From Paenibacillus planticolens (GTDB lineage Bacteria > Bacillota > Bacilli > Paenibacillales > NBRC-103111): a DNA stretch of 64,000 nt. Positions within the stretch are counted from its first letter, which is position 1. The number at the start of each line of letters is the position of its first letter. Under the pieces are notes generated by a model. That model was given only the letters and a program-made list of their open reading frames with translations. It had not been told where the DNA came from and ran no database searches. Position numbers and translations under genes: made by a program. Below, in pieces: positions 16,109 to 22,715 of this stretch. The stretch is taken from contig NZ_WHNZ01000030.1 in assembly GCF_013141725.1 (NCBI RefSeq), positions 124,001-188,000 on the forward strand, read 5' to 3'.

Positions 16109-16603
16109 TTAGCGGTGCGGCGTTGTCGGCACTGCAGGAGCACCGTCGATCTGGTTCCAGACATCTACCTGCAGGCTGCTTTGCAGCTCCAAGAAAATGA
16201 GAGGTACCAACAGAATACCGATATAGCCCAGGATGCCCTTTAAGATCCGACCTTTCCAGCCTGGGAAGTCGAGCTGGGCCTCCACAATGCCCCAGATCGT
16301 GATCCCCATTCCGACCCAGAAGGAAGCTTTCTGCAGCAATAGGATGATATTCTTACCACCTGACATACCGCCAGCGGCTGCCGCAGCGTGCGTCGTACCT
16401 GTAAAGTCCACCAGCATAGCCAGGGCAACAACGGCCATTGTGTACGCTTTTTGATTCCGTTTTAGGTGCGCAATTACTTTCTCAATTTTACGGGCTTCCT
16501 GAGGTTCGATTTGAAGTTGCGGCAGCTCAGCTCCCAGATCCACGATCACTTTCCATCGAGGACCATCAAAGCAGTTGGCTCTGATGGTTGATTTAACTAT
16601 CAT
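16109..16603 (-). CDS. Two-to-three-span membrane protein, VirB2/pilin-like layout
   Basis: 164 residues. Residues 1-55 are hydrophilic and cytoplasmic in character. Residues ~56-78 are a hydrophobic segment ending THAAAAAGGMSGG that looks like an internal signal with cleavage site. Two more spans follow, near 93-110 (FWVGMGITIWGIVEAQL) and 121-140 (GYIGILLVPLIFLEL), then a short polar tail. Signal-like segment plus two spans is the arrangement of VirB2/TrbC pilin precursors, but length and N-terminus are unusual and I see no sequence signature. ATGA overlap with the 27-residue membrane peptide and tight spacing to the M23 gene place it in the same complex. Confidence 0.65.
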   Translation of the reverse strand: MIVKSTIRANCFDGPRWKVIVDLGAELPQLQIEPQEARKIEKVIAHLKRNQKAYTMAVVALAMLVDFTGTTHAAAAAGGMSGGKNIILLLQKASFWVGMGITIWGIVEAQLDFPGWKGRILKGILGYIGILLVPLIFLELQSSLQVDVWNQIDGAPAVPTTPHR

Positions 16604-16683
16604 TTGGATCTCCCTCCTTTCATGGCGATGGCCAAGGATGCGCAGACAAAAACCACACTCATGATAGTGTAAAAACTAAACAT
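16600..16683 (-). CDS. 27-residue single-span membrane peptide
   Basis: Encodes MFSFYTIMSVVFVCASLAI followed by AMKGGRSK: one membrane span with a short basic end. GAGAGGAG lies 9 bases ahead of the ATG, and the TGA overlaps the ATG of the next gene (ATGA). The perfect ribosome site and coupling argue that it is real and part of the membrane cassette. Confidence 0.6.
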   Translation of the reverse strand: MFSFYTIMSVVFVCASLAIAMKGGRSK

Positions 16684-16764
16684 CGCTAACAACTCCTCTC
16701 GGGTATACGATCAGAGCCAACGGACCATAATATCAATCATTACAACCGAAAGGGGGTCACCCAC

Positions 16765-16830
16765 TTGCCATTTGTCGCGATTGCCGTTGGTGTTGCCATG
16801 ATGCTCTGGGGCTCTCAAGCTTATTTCTAA
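16765..16830 (+). CDS. Possible 21-residue membrane peptide on + strand
   Basis: TTG-initiated frame with AAAGGGGGT 7 bases upstream, encoding one hydrophobic span (PFVAIAVGVAMMLWG) and a stop. It points against its neighbours and ends 4 bases before the convergent RHH gene. The ribosome site is strong, but chance cannot be excluded for so short a frame. Confidence 0.3.
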   Translation: MPFVAIAVGVAMMLWGSQAYF

Positions 16831-16833
16831 AAA

Positions 16834-17175
16834 TCACTTTTTACCGGACGGTGTCCAGTGGGTTCCTGCATTATTTGCAGGGCCCTTTTTGTTGTTCGTT
16901 AACGGTATGCTCGCTGGGCGCGCTTGGGTGCGCTGAGGATCAGCATGCTGCTTAGTTCCCTGAGATGGGATATCGGGGTTTGTTTCGATGCGTCTTGCGG
17001 GGATGTTTAAAGTTTTTTCGGTTACTTCAATTTGCTTCGTTGTTCGGATGCCGAGCATTAAGCGCAATCCATCACGGCATAAGTCCTTTAATATTGTTTC
17101 GTCCATTTGAGAGATAGCTGAGATAAGATCTGCATCTAAATGTTTCCTTAGACGAAAACTGATGACTGACTTCAC
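16834..17175 (-). CDS. Ribbon-helix-helix-type DNA-binding protein
   Basis: 113 residues. Residues 1-45 (VISFRLRKHLDADLISAISQ then ETILKDLCRDGLRLML) have the strand-helix-helix pattern of RHH proteins related to ParR or plasmid copy/transfer regulators. The rest is Pro/Gln/Asn-rich, basic and probably disordered, ending NNAGTHWTPSGKK. It is the first clear gene of the leftward membrane/ATPase cassette, so it may regulate it or bind its DNA substrate. The second RHH-like protein at 11451..11663 makes two possible DNA-adaptor proteins in one cassette. Confidence 0.6.
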   Translation of the reverse strand: MKSVISFRLRKHLDADLISAISQMDETILKDLCRDGLRLMLGIRTTKQIEVTEKTLNIPARRIETNPDIPSQGTKQHADPQRTQARPASIPLTNNKKGPANNAGTHWTPSGKK

Positions 17176-17283
17176 ATGGGTACACCTCCGTCTACAAGCG
17201 TTTACTCGTTGTATACTTCAGTTATATGAACTTAGGTGTGAATATATTCACTGTTAACTATGCAAAATAAATAAAAAAAGATC

Positions 17284-17496
17284 CTATTCCTTTTCAGAAA
17301 TAAGATCTGGCCATACTTCGTATAGAGTTTTACCAAGGGATTTAGCGATTTTATCAGCAACAGATAGGTGCGGCTCAGCACCTCTAATGATTGAGGTTAA
17401 TGAGTTCCTATGTATTCCTGCCTGTTCGGCTATCCAGCCCTTCATCAGACCCTTTTCAATCCGGAATTCTTCAATTCGATTGAGCAACAGCCTCAC
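17284..17496 (-). CDS. Xre/Cro-family helix-turn-helix regulator
   Basis: 70 residues that are entirely a Cro/C1-type HTH domain: LNRIEEFRIEKGLMKGWIAE, recognition region IHRNSLTSIIRG, then ADKIAKSLGKTLYEVWPDL. The LYEVWPDL ending is typical of small HTH_26/Xre proteins of phages and ICEs. It lies just upstream of the cassette and beside a region with GTATAC elements and a hairpin, so it is the likely cassette repressor. Confidence 0.8.
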   Translation of the reverse strand: MRLLLNRIEEFRIEKGLMKGWIAEQAGIHRNSLTSIIRGAEPHLSVADKIAKSLGKTLYEVWPDLISEKE

Positions 17497-17572
17497 CTCA
17501 ACTGACCTATTCGATCAGAAGGCAGTTAACTCCTTTGACGAACACAGGGAAGTTTTGACGAAAGCTTGTTTC

Positions 17573-17673
17573 TGTATACATTTTTGTAAACATCGTGTCT
17601 GAAACAGCTGCTGAACTTTCGCCTCCGCTACGCCCTGCGGGACTTCGACTTCGAGCGAAAGTTTATGTATACC
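17573..17673. repeat. Hairpin region flanked by TGTATAC elements
   Basis: A 9-bp inverted repeat AACTTTCGC (17614..17622) / GCGAAAGTT (17655..17663) encloses a 32-base GC-rich loop. It is flanked by TGTATACA at 17573 and TGTATAC at 17667. Another TGTATAC lies near 17211 and one at 10472. It occupies the intergenic space between the HTH gene and the SOS-box gene. Candidate operator or DNA-processing site. Confidence 0.5.
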
Positions 17674-17720
17674 ATATTCATACGCCTGTTAGCGGGCAAA
17701 TATGACTGATAAAACGGGGA

Positions 17721-18155
17721 TCAGAAATTGACAAACAGCTTCCGATCTACAAATACATTATTCTTTTCTTCTATCCCAGCATCAGGCAGCTTCTTAAATT
17801 TACTCTTATCCAGCCGAGCTACATACTTACCCAGCGCAATCGAAATTTCCGACTTAATGTGGCCTTTCCAGTACGATAAATTCTCTTCATAGCGGCGGAC
17901 GAAAATTTTGTAATCGAGAGTTGCACCCGGCTTCCAAGCCTTTACAACCTTTATATCCGCTGTTTTCAAACGCTGTTTCACCTCTACGTGGTCGATCGTT
18001 ATCATGTCGAGCAATTCCTGGAATTGTTCCGGATGAAGATGTTTTAACGGAGTAAATTCTGACCACGACATCCATTTATCAATCATATCAAGGATCATTG
18101 GAAGAATGATGTATTGTGTTATGTCATCATTTTCACTTGCTGTTGTTCGGCTCAT
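17721..18155 (-). CDS. SOS-box-controlled protein of unknown function
   Basis: 144 residues from the ATG at 18155 (GAGGTG upstream; the open frame reaches 18218, but it then runs through the operator). Helical, aromatic-rich first half (ILPMILDMIDKWMSWSEF), then a ~60-residue basic region with YKIFVRRYEENLSYWKGHI, ending LDKSKFKKLPDAG. No signal peptide, spans or recognised family. The promoter carries a perfect LexA-type box, so it should be induced by DNA damage together with, or ahead of, prophage induction. Confidence 0.65.
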   Translation of the reverse strand: MSRTTASENDDITQYIILPMILDMIDKWMSWSEFTPLKHLHPEQFQELLDMITIDHVEVKQRLKTADIKVVKAWKPGATLDYKIFVRRYEENLSYWKGHIKSEISIALGKYVARLDKSKFKKLPDAGIEEKNNVFVDRKLFVNF

Positions 18156-18170
18156 TATTAGCACCTCAAT

Positions 18171-18218
18171 AGGAACATATGTTCCTATATTATATGCGAA
18201 CAATACACGAACAATCAA
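18171..18218 (-). promoter_or_regulatory. Sigma-A promoter with LexA-type SOS box
   Basis: On the minus strand: TTGATT (-35, 18213..18218), an 18-base spacer, TATAAT (-10, 18189..18194), then the perfect 16-bp palindrome AGGAACATATGTTCCT at 18171..18186. The core GAAC-N4-GTTC is the Firmicute LexA/DinR box. Bound LexA would cover the transcription start. Confidence 0.75.
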
Positions 18219-18230
18219 GTGATGAAAATG

Positions 18231-18268
18231 AAAAAACTCACGCTGTACTTTATTGGTTAACGTGAGCT
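18231..18268 (-). terminator. Terminator after the toxSAS/antitoxin pair
   Basis: On the minus strand CTCACG, an 18-base loop, CGTGAG and then six T. It lies 19 bases past the stop of the 146-residue gene and isolates the pair from the SOS-box gene. Confidence 0.7.
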
Positions 18269-18286
18269 TTCGTTGTTAAATTAATT

Positions 18287-18727
18287 TTAGATAACTAAGT
18301 TAGGTCTAAAATGTTCGTTTACAATCTGCCATAAGTGATTGCAATTTTTGCCTGACGCTTTTAGTTCACAATTCACTTCATCAGATAATGTCGTGGTTAC
18401 ATACATTCGACTTTTCGCATCGGCCACTGAAAGGTTAAAGTTCTGAGATGAAACCTGAAGCCATCTTACTTTATTTTTTATCGATGCTATGTCCCATTTG
18501 AAGTCCTCGCTAAAAGGTTGCTTTATCTCCATAATAAAACTATTAGAAAAAAGAATTAAACTCTCAATAACCCTTCTCCCGTCAATTTGTTGATATTCTG
18601 AAACGAAAATAGATTCTACAGGCTCAGGGCAAAACTCTGAACAAACCTTAAACAGAGGTGTCAATTTTTCAAGAATAACCTGAGAATCTAATTCTAGCTC
18701 TTTAAAGTATTCGATATATATTTCCAT
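18287..18727 (-). CDS. Candidate antitoxin of the RelA/SpoT-like toxin
   Basis: 146 residues, acidic N-terminal half (EYFKELELDSQVILEKL) and mixed alpha/beta body, with Cys residues in CSEFCPE and a C-terminal HLWQIVNEHF. No family recognised. Its ATG follows the toxin stop codon with no base between, and its ribosome site (AGGAG) lies inside the toxin gene, so synthesis is coupled. The two genes share one terminator and lie apart from phage late genes. In known toxSAS pairs the antitoxin is an adjacent small unrelated protein, either binding the toxin or degrading the alarmone; this fits the former by its lack of an enzyme motif. An ordinary second gene of unknown function is the alternative. 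Confidence 0.55.
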   Translation of the reverse strand: MEIYIEYFKELELDSQVILEKLTPLFKVCSEFCPEPVESIFVSEYQQIDGRRVIESLILFSNSFIMEIKQPFSEDFKWDIASIKNKVRWLQVSSQNFNLSVADAKSRMYVTTTLSDEVNCELKASGKNCNHLWQIVNEHFRPNLVI

Positions 18728-19513
18728 TTATTTTCTCCTATCCCTAACTTCAAGTATCATACCCTCTAAGTAATGGAGTATGTGACCAAGATAATTAGCA
18801 GTGAACTCTTCGCTTTTGTAATCCCATTGCCACTTTTTATTTTGCTCATTAGTCCCCAAATCTAGACGTCTCGTTTCATAGTATTGATGCGTCAACTTTT
18901 TAAGCACTTCTTGAAGTTGGGTTGTAATTTGAATTTCAAAAGAACAATATATCGCCTCAGTTTCCCAACTCATTTTAGGAATTTCCAATTGAAATCCAAC
19001 ATCAAGATGAGCAGCGTAATATCCATGTTCTCTTGCCTCAAATGAAACAACAATGTTATTCCCAGTCTGTGCTCCAAACCTTTCTAACTTGGTTGCTAAT
19101 AATTCGACACCATCCAGGTATTTAACGACAAAAGAAGTTCTAACTAAATCCTTAATCCGATTGTAAGAAGACTCTACTTTATACCATCCTCCTTCAGGAC
19201 ATTCGGGCCAATTTTTATTATCGATAACGTTCTTGCGAAAGAGCTTGTCAATATAAGAATTAAAAGGTTTTAAATAAAGTTCTGGGGTTTGAATTGCAGA
19301 TGCCATGAATTCGTACTGGGTAGTGAGTAGGTATTCATGACTTAATTCTTTCAACTCATCGGTGAATCCTGTCCAAAAGTTACTCGTAGAAATTTGCTGT
19401 TTTAACGCTTGTGTAACTTGATCATAGTAGTTCTTTTTCGGTTGATCAATTTTACTATTGAATTTTTTTTCGTACCAAATTTTAAAACCTTCTATATCCT
19501 TAGGTTTTTCCAT
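18728..19513 (-). CDS. RelA/SpoT-domain toxin (toxSAS-like)
   Basis: 261 residues from the ATG at 19513 (GGGAGG 7 bases upstream). Residues ~105-216 match the RelA/SpoT nucleotidyltransferase core: RIKDLV...FVVKYLD (119-134; metal-binding Asp122), HGYYAAHLDV (163-172; G-loop with stacking Tyr), EIQITT (193-198; catalytic Glu193, usually EIQIRT) and HQYYETRR (209-216). There is no HD hydrolase, TGS or ACT domain, so it is a single-domain enzyme with an ~100-residue helical N-terminal extension. Stand-alone synthetases in prophages are commonly growth-inhibiting toxins that transfer pyrophosphate to nucleotides or to tRNA CCA ends and block phage infection. The product here is unknown; the T replacing R in EIQIRT is worth noting. 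Confidence 0.72.
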   Translation of the reverse strand: MEKPKDIEGFKIWYEKKFNSKIDQPKKNYYDQVTQALKQQISTSNFWTGFTDELKELSHEYLLTTQYEFMASAIQTPELYLKPFNSYIDKLFRKNVIDNKNWPECPEGGWYKVESSYNRIKDLVRTSFVVKYLDGVELLATKLERFGAQTGNNIVVSFEAREHGYYAAHLDVGFQLEIPKMSWETEAIYCSFEIQITTQLQEVLKKLTHQYYETRRLDLGTNEQNKKWQWDYKSEEFTANYLGHILHYLEGMILEVRDRRK

Positions 19514-19587
19514 TACACGCCTCCCGAATAATATTCGGTTTTCTTGTCCACAATAATATAACAAATTGTCCCAAAAAATAAAATAAT

Positions 19588-19630
19588 AAAAAAAAGCCCC
19601 CACTAGTCGTTTTAGACCAATGAGGGCTTT
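19588..19630 (-). terminator. Strong terminator after the endolysin gene
   Basis: On the minus strand AGCCCTCATTGGTC and GACTAGTGGGGGCT pair (with two mismatches) around TAAAAC, followed by eight T. It ends the late transcript and separates lysis genes from the accessory zone. Confidence 0.85.
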
Positions 19631-19639
19631 GATGCTCCA

Positions 19640-20377
19640 TTATGAATTTTCTTTAGGCTGCCCTGATGCAACGCGTAATGCATCAGCTAATCGTCCGATC
19701 TCTGGGTTAGGAGCTAACTCGTAAACAGCTTTCAAAACAGCAATGATTTTATTTGCATCTCCAATGGATAACATAATCTTTACCTCCTCAACTCGTAATG
19801 CATTCCAAGCACCAAACCCTTCATATCCTTCATTCAGATCCACCCCGATACCATTCTCGGTGATATCGTTTTTGTATTGGTAGATATGAATTCCGCCCGA
19901 TTTTTTTCCACCGCTCCATGCATAAGTTTGCCAATACCTCGAGCATACTCGTACCGATTTAGCCGCCTCAATCACGCTATACGAGCCGTATACGCCAGTA
20001 TTGTATTTCGGAGTAGCTTCGCTAAAACCTCTAATATATTCGAGCACAACGGGCATCTGAGAGGCTGTAACTTCAAAGTCCACGGCAGTATAGATCGTAG
20101 AGCCCTCGGGCTGCCCAACCTGCTTCGCCACTTCGATCGCAGTGTAACCGTCGTTAATGCCTGCGGTACGACCACCGAGTGCTCGATTAGCGGTTGTCTC
20201 AAACACTGAGATAATATTGATACCCGCTTTATTAATAAGCTCTGCCTCGGCCCGGGTCAGCGCCTTGCTATATCCGGACGGAACCAGATATCGGGCAACA
20301 AATGCATACCCAGCTGCCGCGAATGCAGCAGCCGTTTTAGTGGTTAATGGAGTCGAACAATCAAATCCCTTTATCAT
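19640..20377 (-). CDS. Endolysin, DUF1906 glycoside-hydrolase-like domain
   Basis: About 245 residues. Residues 1-200 are a DUF1906 (GH25-related, Rv2525c-like TIM-barrel) domain: IKGFDCSTPLT at the start with the conserved Asp, FVARYLVP, SVFETT, the acidic strand TAVDFEV and IYQYKND with GIGVDLNEGY near 185. These proteins cleave peptidoglycan glycan strands. The last ~45 residues are a small helical tail (LSIGDANKIIAVLKAVYELA), probably wall-binding or dimerising. I prefer the ATG at 20377 (AAGGGGG 9 bases upstream); an in-frame ATG lies at 20386. It overlaps the holin gene's end, forming a holin-endolysin cassette; export is expected through the holin since there is no signal peptide. Confidence 0.85.
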   Translation of the reverse strand: MIKGFDCSTPLTTKTAAAFAAAGYAFVARYLVPSGYSKALTRAEAELINKAGINIISVFETTANRALGGRTAGINDGYTAIEVAKQVGQPEGSTIYTAVDFEVTASQMPVVLEYIRGFSEATPKYNTGVYGSYSVIEAAKSVRVCSRYWQTYAWSGGKKSGGIHIYQYKNDITENGIGVDLNEGYEGFGAWNALRVEEVKIMLSIGDANKIIAVLKAVYELAPNPEIGRLADALRVASGQPKENS

Positions 20378-20819
20378 TTGATCCATCCCCCTTGGCTTTC
20401 AAAACTTGAATAATCTCCTTTAATTTTGGGAACATCGGAAGTCCCAAGCGGCCATAATTCTCAGCAATTGATATGAGTTCGTTTGATAAATAAAAACAAA
20501 TAGCCCCATTCATAATGAGATCGGAGCCAAGCAAGATATCCATCCTATGCGCCATCACGACAATCACAGCCATGAGGAATTTCTTGAAGATCCCAAGGAA
20601 ACCAATCTTGCTGCTTAGTCCACTTTTCTCTTTTATAGAAGCTGCAATACCAGATCCATAATCAATCGCCATCGCCAAGAAAAATAATCCTAACAATTCT
20701 GACCACCCCCCATAGGCATATATGAGAATTGCTCCGATTACTCCGGATGACGCGGTTAAAGCAGCAGCATGTTGTGTGGTTGGTAATCCTAATCCTTCGG
20801 TTAATATTCTTTTAAACAT
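20361..20819 (-). CDS. Phage holin (phage_holin_4 / TcdE-like family)
   Basis: 152 residues with about three membrane spans: near 24-45 (SGVIGAILIYAYGGWSELL), 46-62 (LGLFFLAMAIDYGSG) and 80-105 (KKFLMAVIVVMAHRMDILL), and a charged C-terminus KLKEIIQVLKAKGDG. The AxDYxSGIxAS-type sequence after the second span is characteristic of the toxin-secretion/phage-lysis holin family. It forms timed lesions in the cytoplasmic membrane that release the endolysin. The endolysin start lies inside its last codons. Confidence 0.88.
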   Translation of the reverse strand: MFKRILTEGLGLPTTQHAAALTASSGVIGAILIYAYGGWSELLGLFFLAMAIDYGSGIAASIKEKSGLSSKIGFLGIFKKFLMAVIVVMAHRMDILLGSDLIMNGAICFYLSNELISIAENYGRLGLPMFPKLKEIIQVLKAKGDGSNDKGI

Positions 20820-20843
20820 GGTTCACTCTCCCGAAATTAAAAT

Positions 20844-20875
20844 AAGCCCCGATCGGCTCGGAGCTTACTTTACTT
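20844..20875 (-). terminator. Terminator after the acyltransferase gene
   Basis: On the minus strand AAGCTCCGA, a short loop, TCGGGGCTT and TTATTTT. It lies between the acyltransferase stop and the holin start, so it closes the acyltransferase transcript but must be passed by late transcription to reach the lysis genes. Confidence 0.7.
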
Positions 20876-20888
20876 TTATTTAGTTAAA

Positions 20889-22106
20889 TTATTGCTTCCA
20901 ACTTTTCATTTCTTTCACTTGGTGCTTATTGATTTTAGACATTTCAATTCTGCTCATGATAAATGTTCTTATAACATTAGTTCGTGCTTCGGTGATTCTT
21001 GAGAATAGAAAAGCAATCATGCACATCAAAACTATCATCATTATCTCTATTAAGACAGATAGGAGGTTAGGTTGAAATCCAGTAAAGCCATTTTTAGCAG
21101 CCCAAAAATATACAAGGTTAATAATTGGGTAATGAATTAAATATAGACTAAATGAAAAACTAGCTAACAACTTCGATTTTTTTTCAAACCATTTATTCGT
21201 TATTACGTTTTCTTTATTCTTTGTATTAACGTGCAACAATGTGTAGATAAGAAGACCCATTGATAACCCAATTAAAATATCTACAAAAAATAAGTTATCT
21301 GTATGATGATCAATAAACAATCTTCCGTTACCCACTAACGGTCTCAAAATCATCGCAAAACATAATATTAAGAAAGACATAAACATAAAAATTTTGTTCT
21401 TTGCTAAACGAATACTCGGCAAAAAAAGAACGATCGTTCCAATTAACCATATTAAGAAATACGAATCTGTACGTTTCCCAACGACGAACAAAATACTTAG
21501 AGCAATGATAAGGCATACAATTTTTATCACTTTTCTCTGGTTTCGGAGCATCATGATTAATAATGGAAATAGCATATAGTACCAAAACTCATATCCTAGG
21601 CTCCACAACGGCCCATTCGACCCATATGAACGAACATAAAAGTTCTGCAGAAAAAACAAATTTCCAAAGAACTCTTTGACATTTAAATAGTAGTCATCAA
21701 TGTATCTTTGATAATTAAAATAATTAATGGCGAAGTAATCTGCAATACATGTTAGCAATAACGCCGGAATTAGTACAATGTATAATCTAGATAATCGACT
21801 AACAAGATATGATTTCCAAGACCATTTATTTTCAAATATTGCTTTTAGGACAGATCTCGAAATAAACAAACCACTTAGAACAAAAAACACTACAACTGAT
21901 GGACCTCCCAGCAAGTTAAGTAGATAAAGTAATTTAACGTAGGCGTTCGGATTTTGTAAATATCCATAACCTACAAACAATCGCGACCCCATATGCTCCA
22001 TTAATACTAGAATTGCAGCTAACCCACGTATGAAATCCAAATAATAAGATACTTTTCCATCTAACAATTCGTTGATCTTTGAGAAATTACTATATGTTTT
22101 ACTCAT
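20889..22106 (-). CDS. Membrane acyltransferase 3 family protein (OafA/YrhL-like)
   Basis: 405 residues with about ten membrane spans. The N-terminal signature YYLDFIRGLAAILVLMEHM contains the conserved Arg-Gly and catalytic-type His of acyltransferase family 3, and GGPSVVVFFVLSGLFISRS is the second hallmark. C-terminal blocks SFSLYLIHYPI and the final basic tail complete the fold. The family moves acetyl or other acyl groups onto extracytoplasmic sugars. It has its own promoter and terminator inside the phage late region, the layout of a moron. A phage-borne version would be expected to modify wall polymer or polysaccharide and so change phage receptors. Confidence 0.88.
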   Translation of the reverse strand: MSKTYSNFSKINELLDGKVSYYLDFIRGLAAILVLMEHMGSRLFVGYGYLQNPNAYVKLLYLLNLLGGPSVVVFFVLSGLFISRSVLKAIFENKWSWKSYLVSRLSRLYIVLIPALLLTCIADYFAINYFNYQRYIDDYYLNVKEFFGNLFFLQNFYVRSYGSNGPLWSLGYEFWYYMLFPLLIMMLRNQRKVIKIVCLIIALSILFVVGKRTDSYFLIWLIGTIVLFLPSIRLAKNKIFMFMSFLILCFAMILRPLVGNGRLFIDHHTDNLFFVDILIGLSMGLLIYTLLHVNTKNKENVITNKWFEKKSKLLASFSFSLYLIHYPIINLVYFWAAKNGFTGFQPNLLSVLIEIMMIVLMCMIAFLFSRITEARTNVIRTFIMSRIEMSKINKHQVKEMKSWKQ

Positions 22107-22151
22107 TTTCCAACCCCATATTCCATAATAAGAACATCTCGTTCTTTATAA

Positions 22152-22180
22152 AGAATATCAGATATTGTCATATTTTTCAA
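22152..22180 (-). promoter_or_regulatory. Sigma-A-like promoter of the acyltransferase
   Basis: On the minus strand TTGAAA (22175..22180), a 17-base spacer, TATTCT (22152..22157). It gives a ~40-base leader containing AAGAAC-N5-GTTCTT, which resembles but does not match a LexA box (spacer one base too long). Confidence 0.6.
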
Positions 22181-22212
22181 TTTACATTTTCACGTTGCCT
22201 TAGTTATATTGA

Positions 22213-22241
22213 TTGACAATATTAGGGATACCATGATACAA
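22213..22241 (+). promoter_or_regulatory. Candidate promoter for the two small zinc-binding-like genes
   Basis: TTGACA at 22213..22218, a 17-base spacer and ATACAA at 22236..22241 (weak -10, preceded by TG one base out). It points right, away from the acyltransferase promoter. Confidence 0.45.
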
Positions 22242-22283
22242 ATTGTTTCAAAGGCATATTATTTTTGATTGGAGAACAGCTGT

Positions 22284-22484
22284 ATGTCCAGTGTCTTACT
22301 ATCTGATAATCCTAATGTTGACACCCTAAAATGCCCCAAATGTAATGCTCTGTGGCGTGCCGAAGGAGATTTTGTTTTGGATTCCTGGCAGTACATAGAT
22401 TATGATGATTATTTTTGCCCTTGTGGTTGTTTTAACTTTTTCGGATTTCGTGTTAGGGGCAAAGTTCAAAAACTTACAAAGTAG
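22284..22484 (+). CDS. Small Cys-rich protein, tandem copy 1
   Basis: 66 residues from the ATG at 22284 (GGAG 9 bases upstream). Contains LKCPKCNALWRAEGDF and later FCPCGCFNFFGFRVRGK: a CPxC pair and a CxCGC group, spaced as in a small zinc ribbon. It is a paralogue of the next gene (shared DTLKCPKC, WRAEG, FFGFRV.GK). Encoded against the direction of the late genes, with its own promoter candidate. No family recognised; a small lysogeny-expressed DNA-, RNA- or protein-binding module is plausible. Confidence 0.65.
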   Translation: MSSVLLSDNPNVDTLKCPKCNALWRAEGDFVLDSWQYIDYDDYFCPCGCFNFFGFRVRGKVQKLTK

Positions 22485-22505
22485 GCAGAAAAGGAGAGTG
22501 ACTAA

Positions 22506-22715
22506 ATGCCACAAATAATACAGTCTAGTAACCCAGATATCGATACACTTAAATGCCCTAAATGCAAAGCAATATGGCGCGCGGAAGGAGAGCATGCTTG
22601 GGGTGATGATAGATGGAGCTATAAACTCGGTGAAGATAAATGTCCAAGCGGCTGCATTACTTTTTTTGGTTTTCGCGTAACTGGCAAGTTAGTTAAAAAG
22701 CCTAATGTGAGTTAA
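22506..22715 (+). CDS. Small Cys-rich protein, tandem copy 2
   Basis: 69 residues with AAGGAG 8 bases ahead of the ATG. The DTLKCPKCKAIWRAEGE block is shared with copy 1, but the second group is KCPSGCITFFGF instead of FCPCGCFNFFGF, so one cysteine position is lost and spacing has diverged. The gene ends inside the 3' end of the convergent SGNH hydrolase gene (14-base overlap). Duplication followed by divergence of the second metal-binding group is visible directly. Confidence 0.65.
   Translation: MPQIIQSSNPDIDTLKCPKCKAIWRAEGEHAWGDDRWSYKLGEDKCPSGCITFFGFRVTGKLVKKPNVS

Noticed and set aside
22120..22150. AAGAAC-N5-GTTCTT near the acyltransferase start as a LexA box
   Set aside because: LexA boxes of Firmicutes need GAAC-N4-GTTC; spacer here is five bases.
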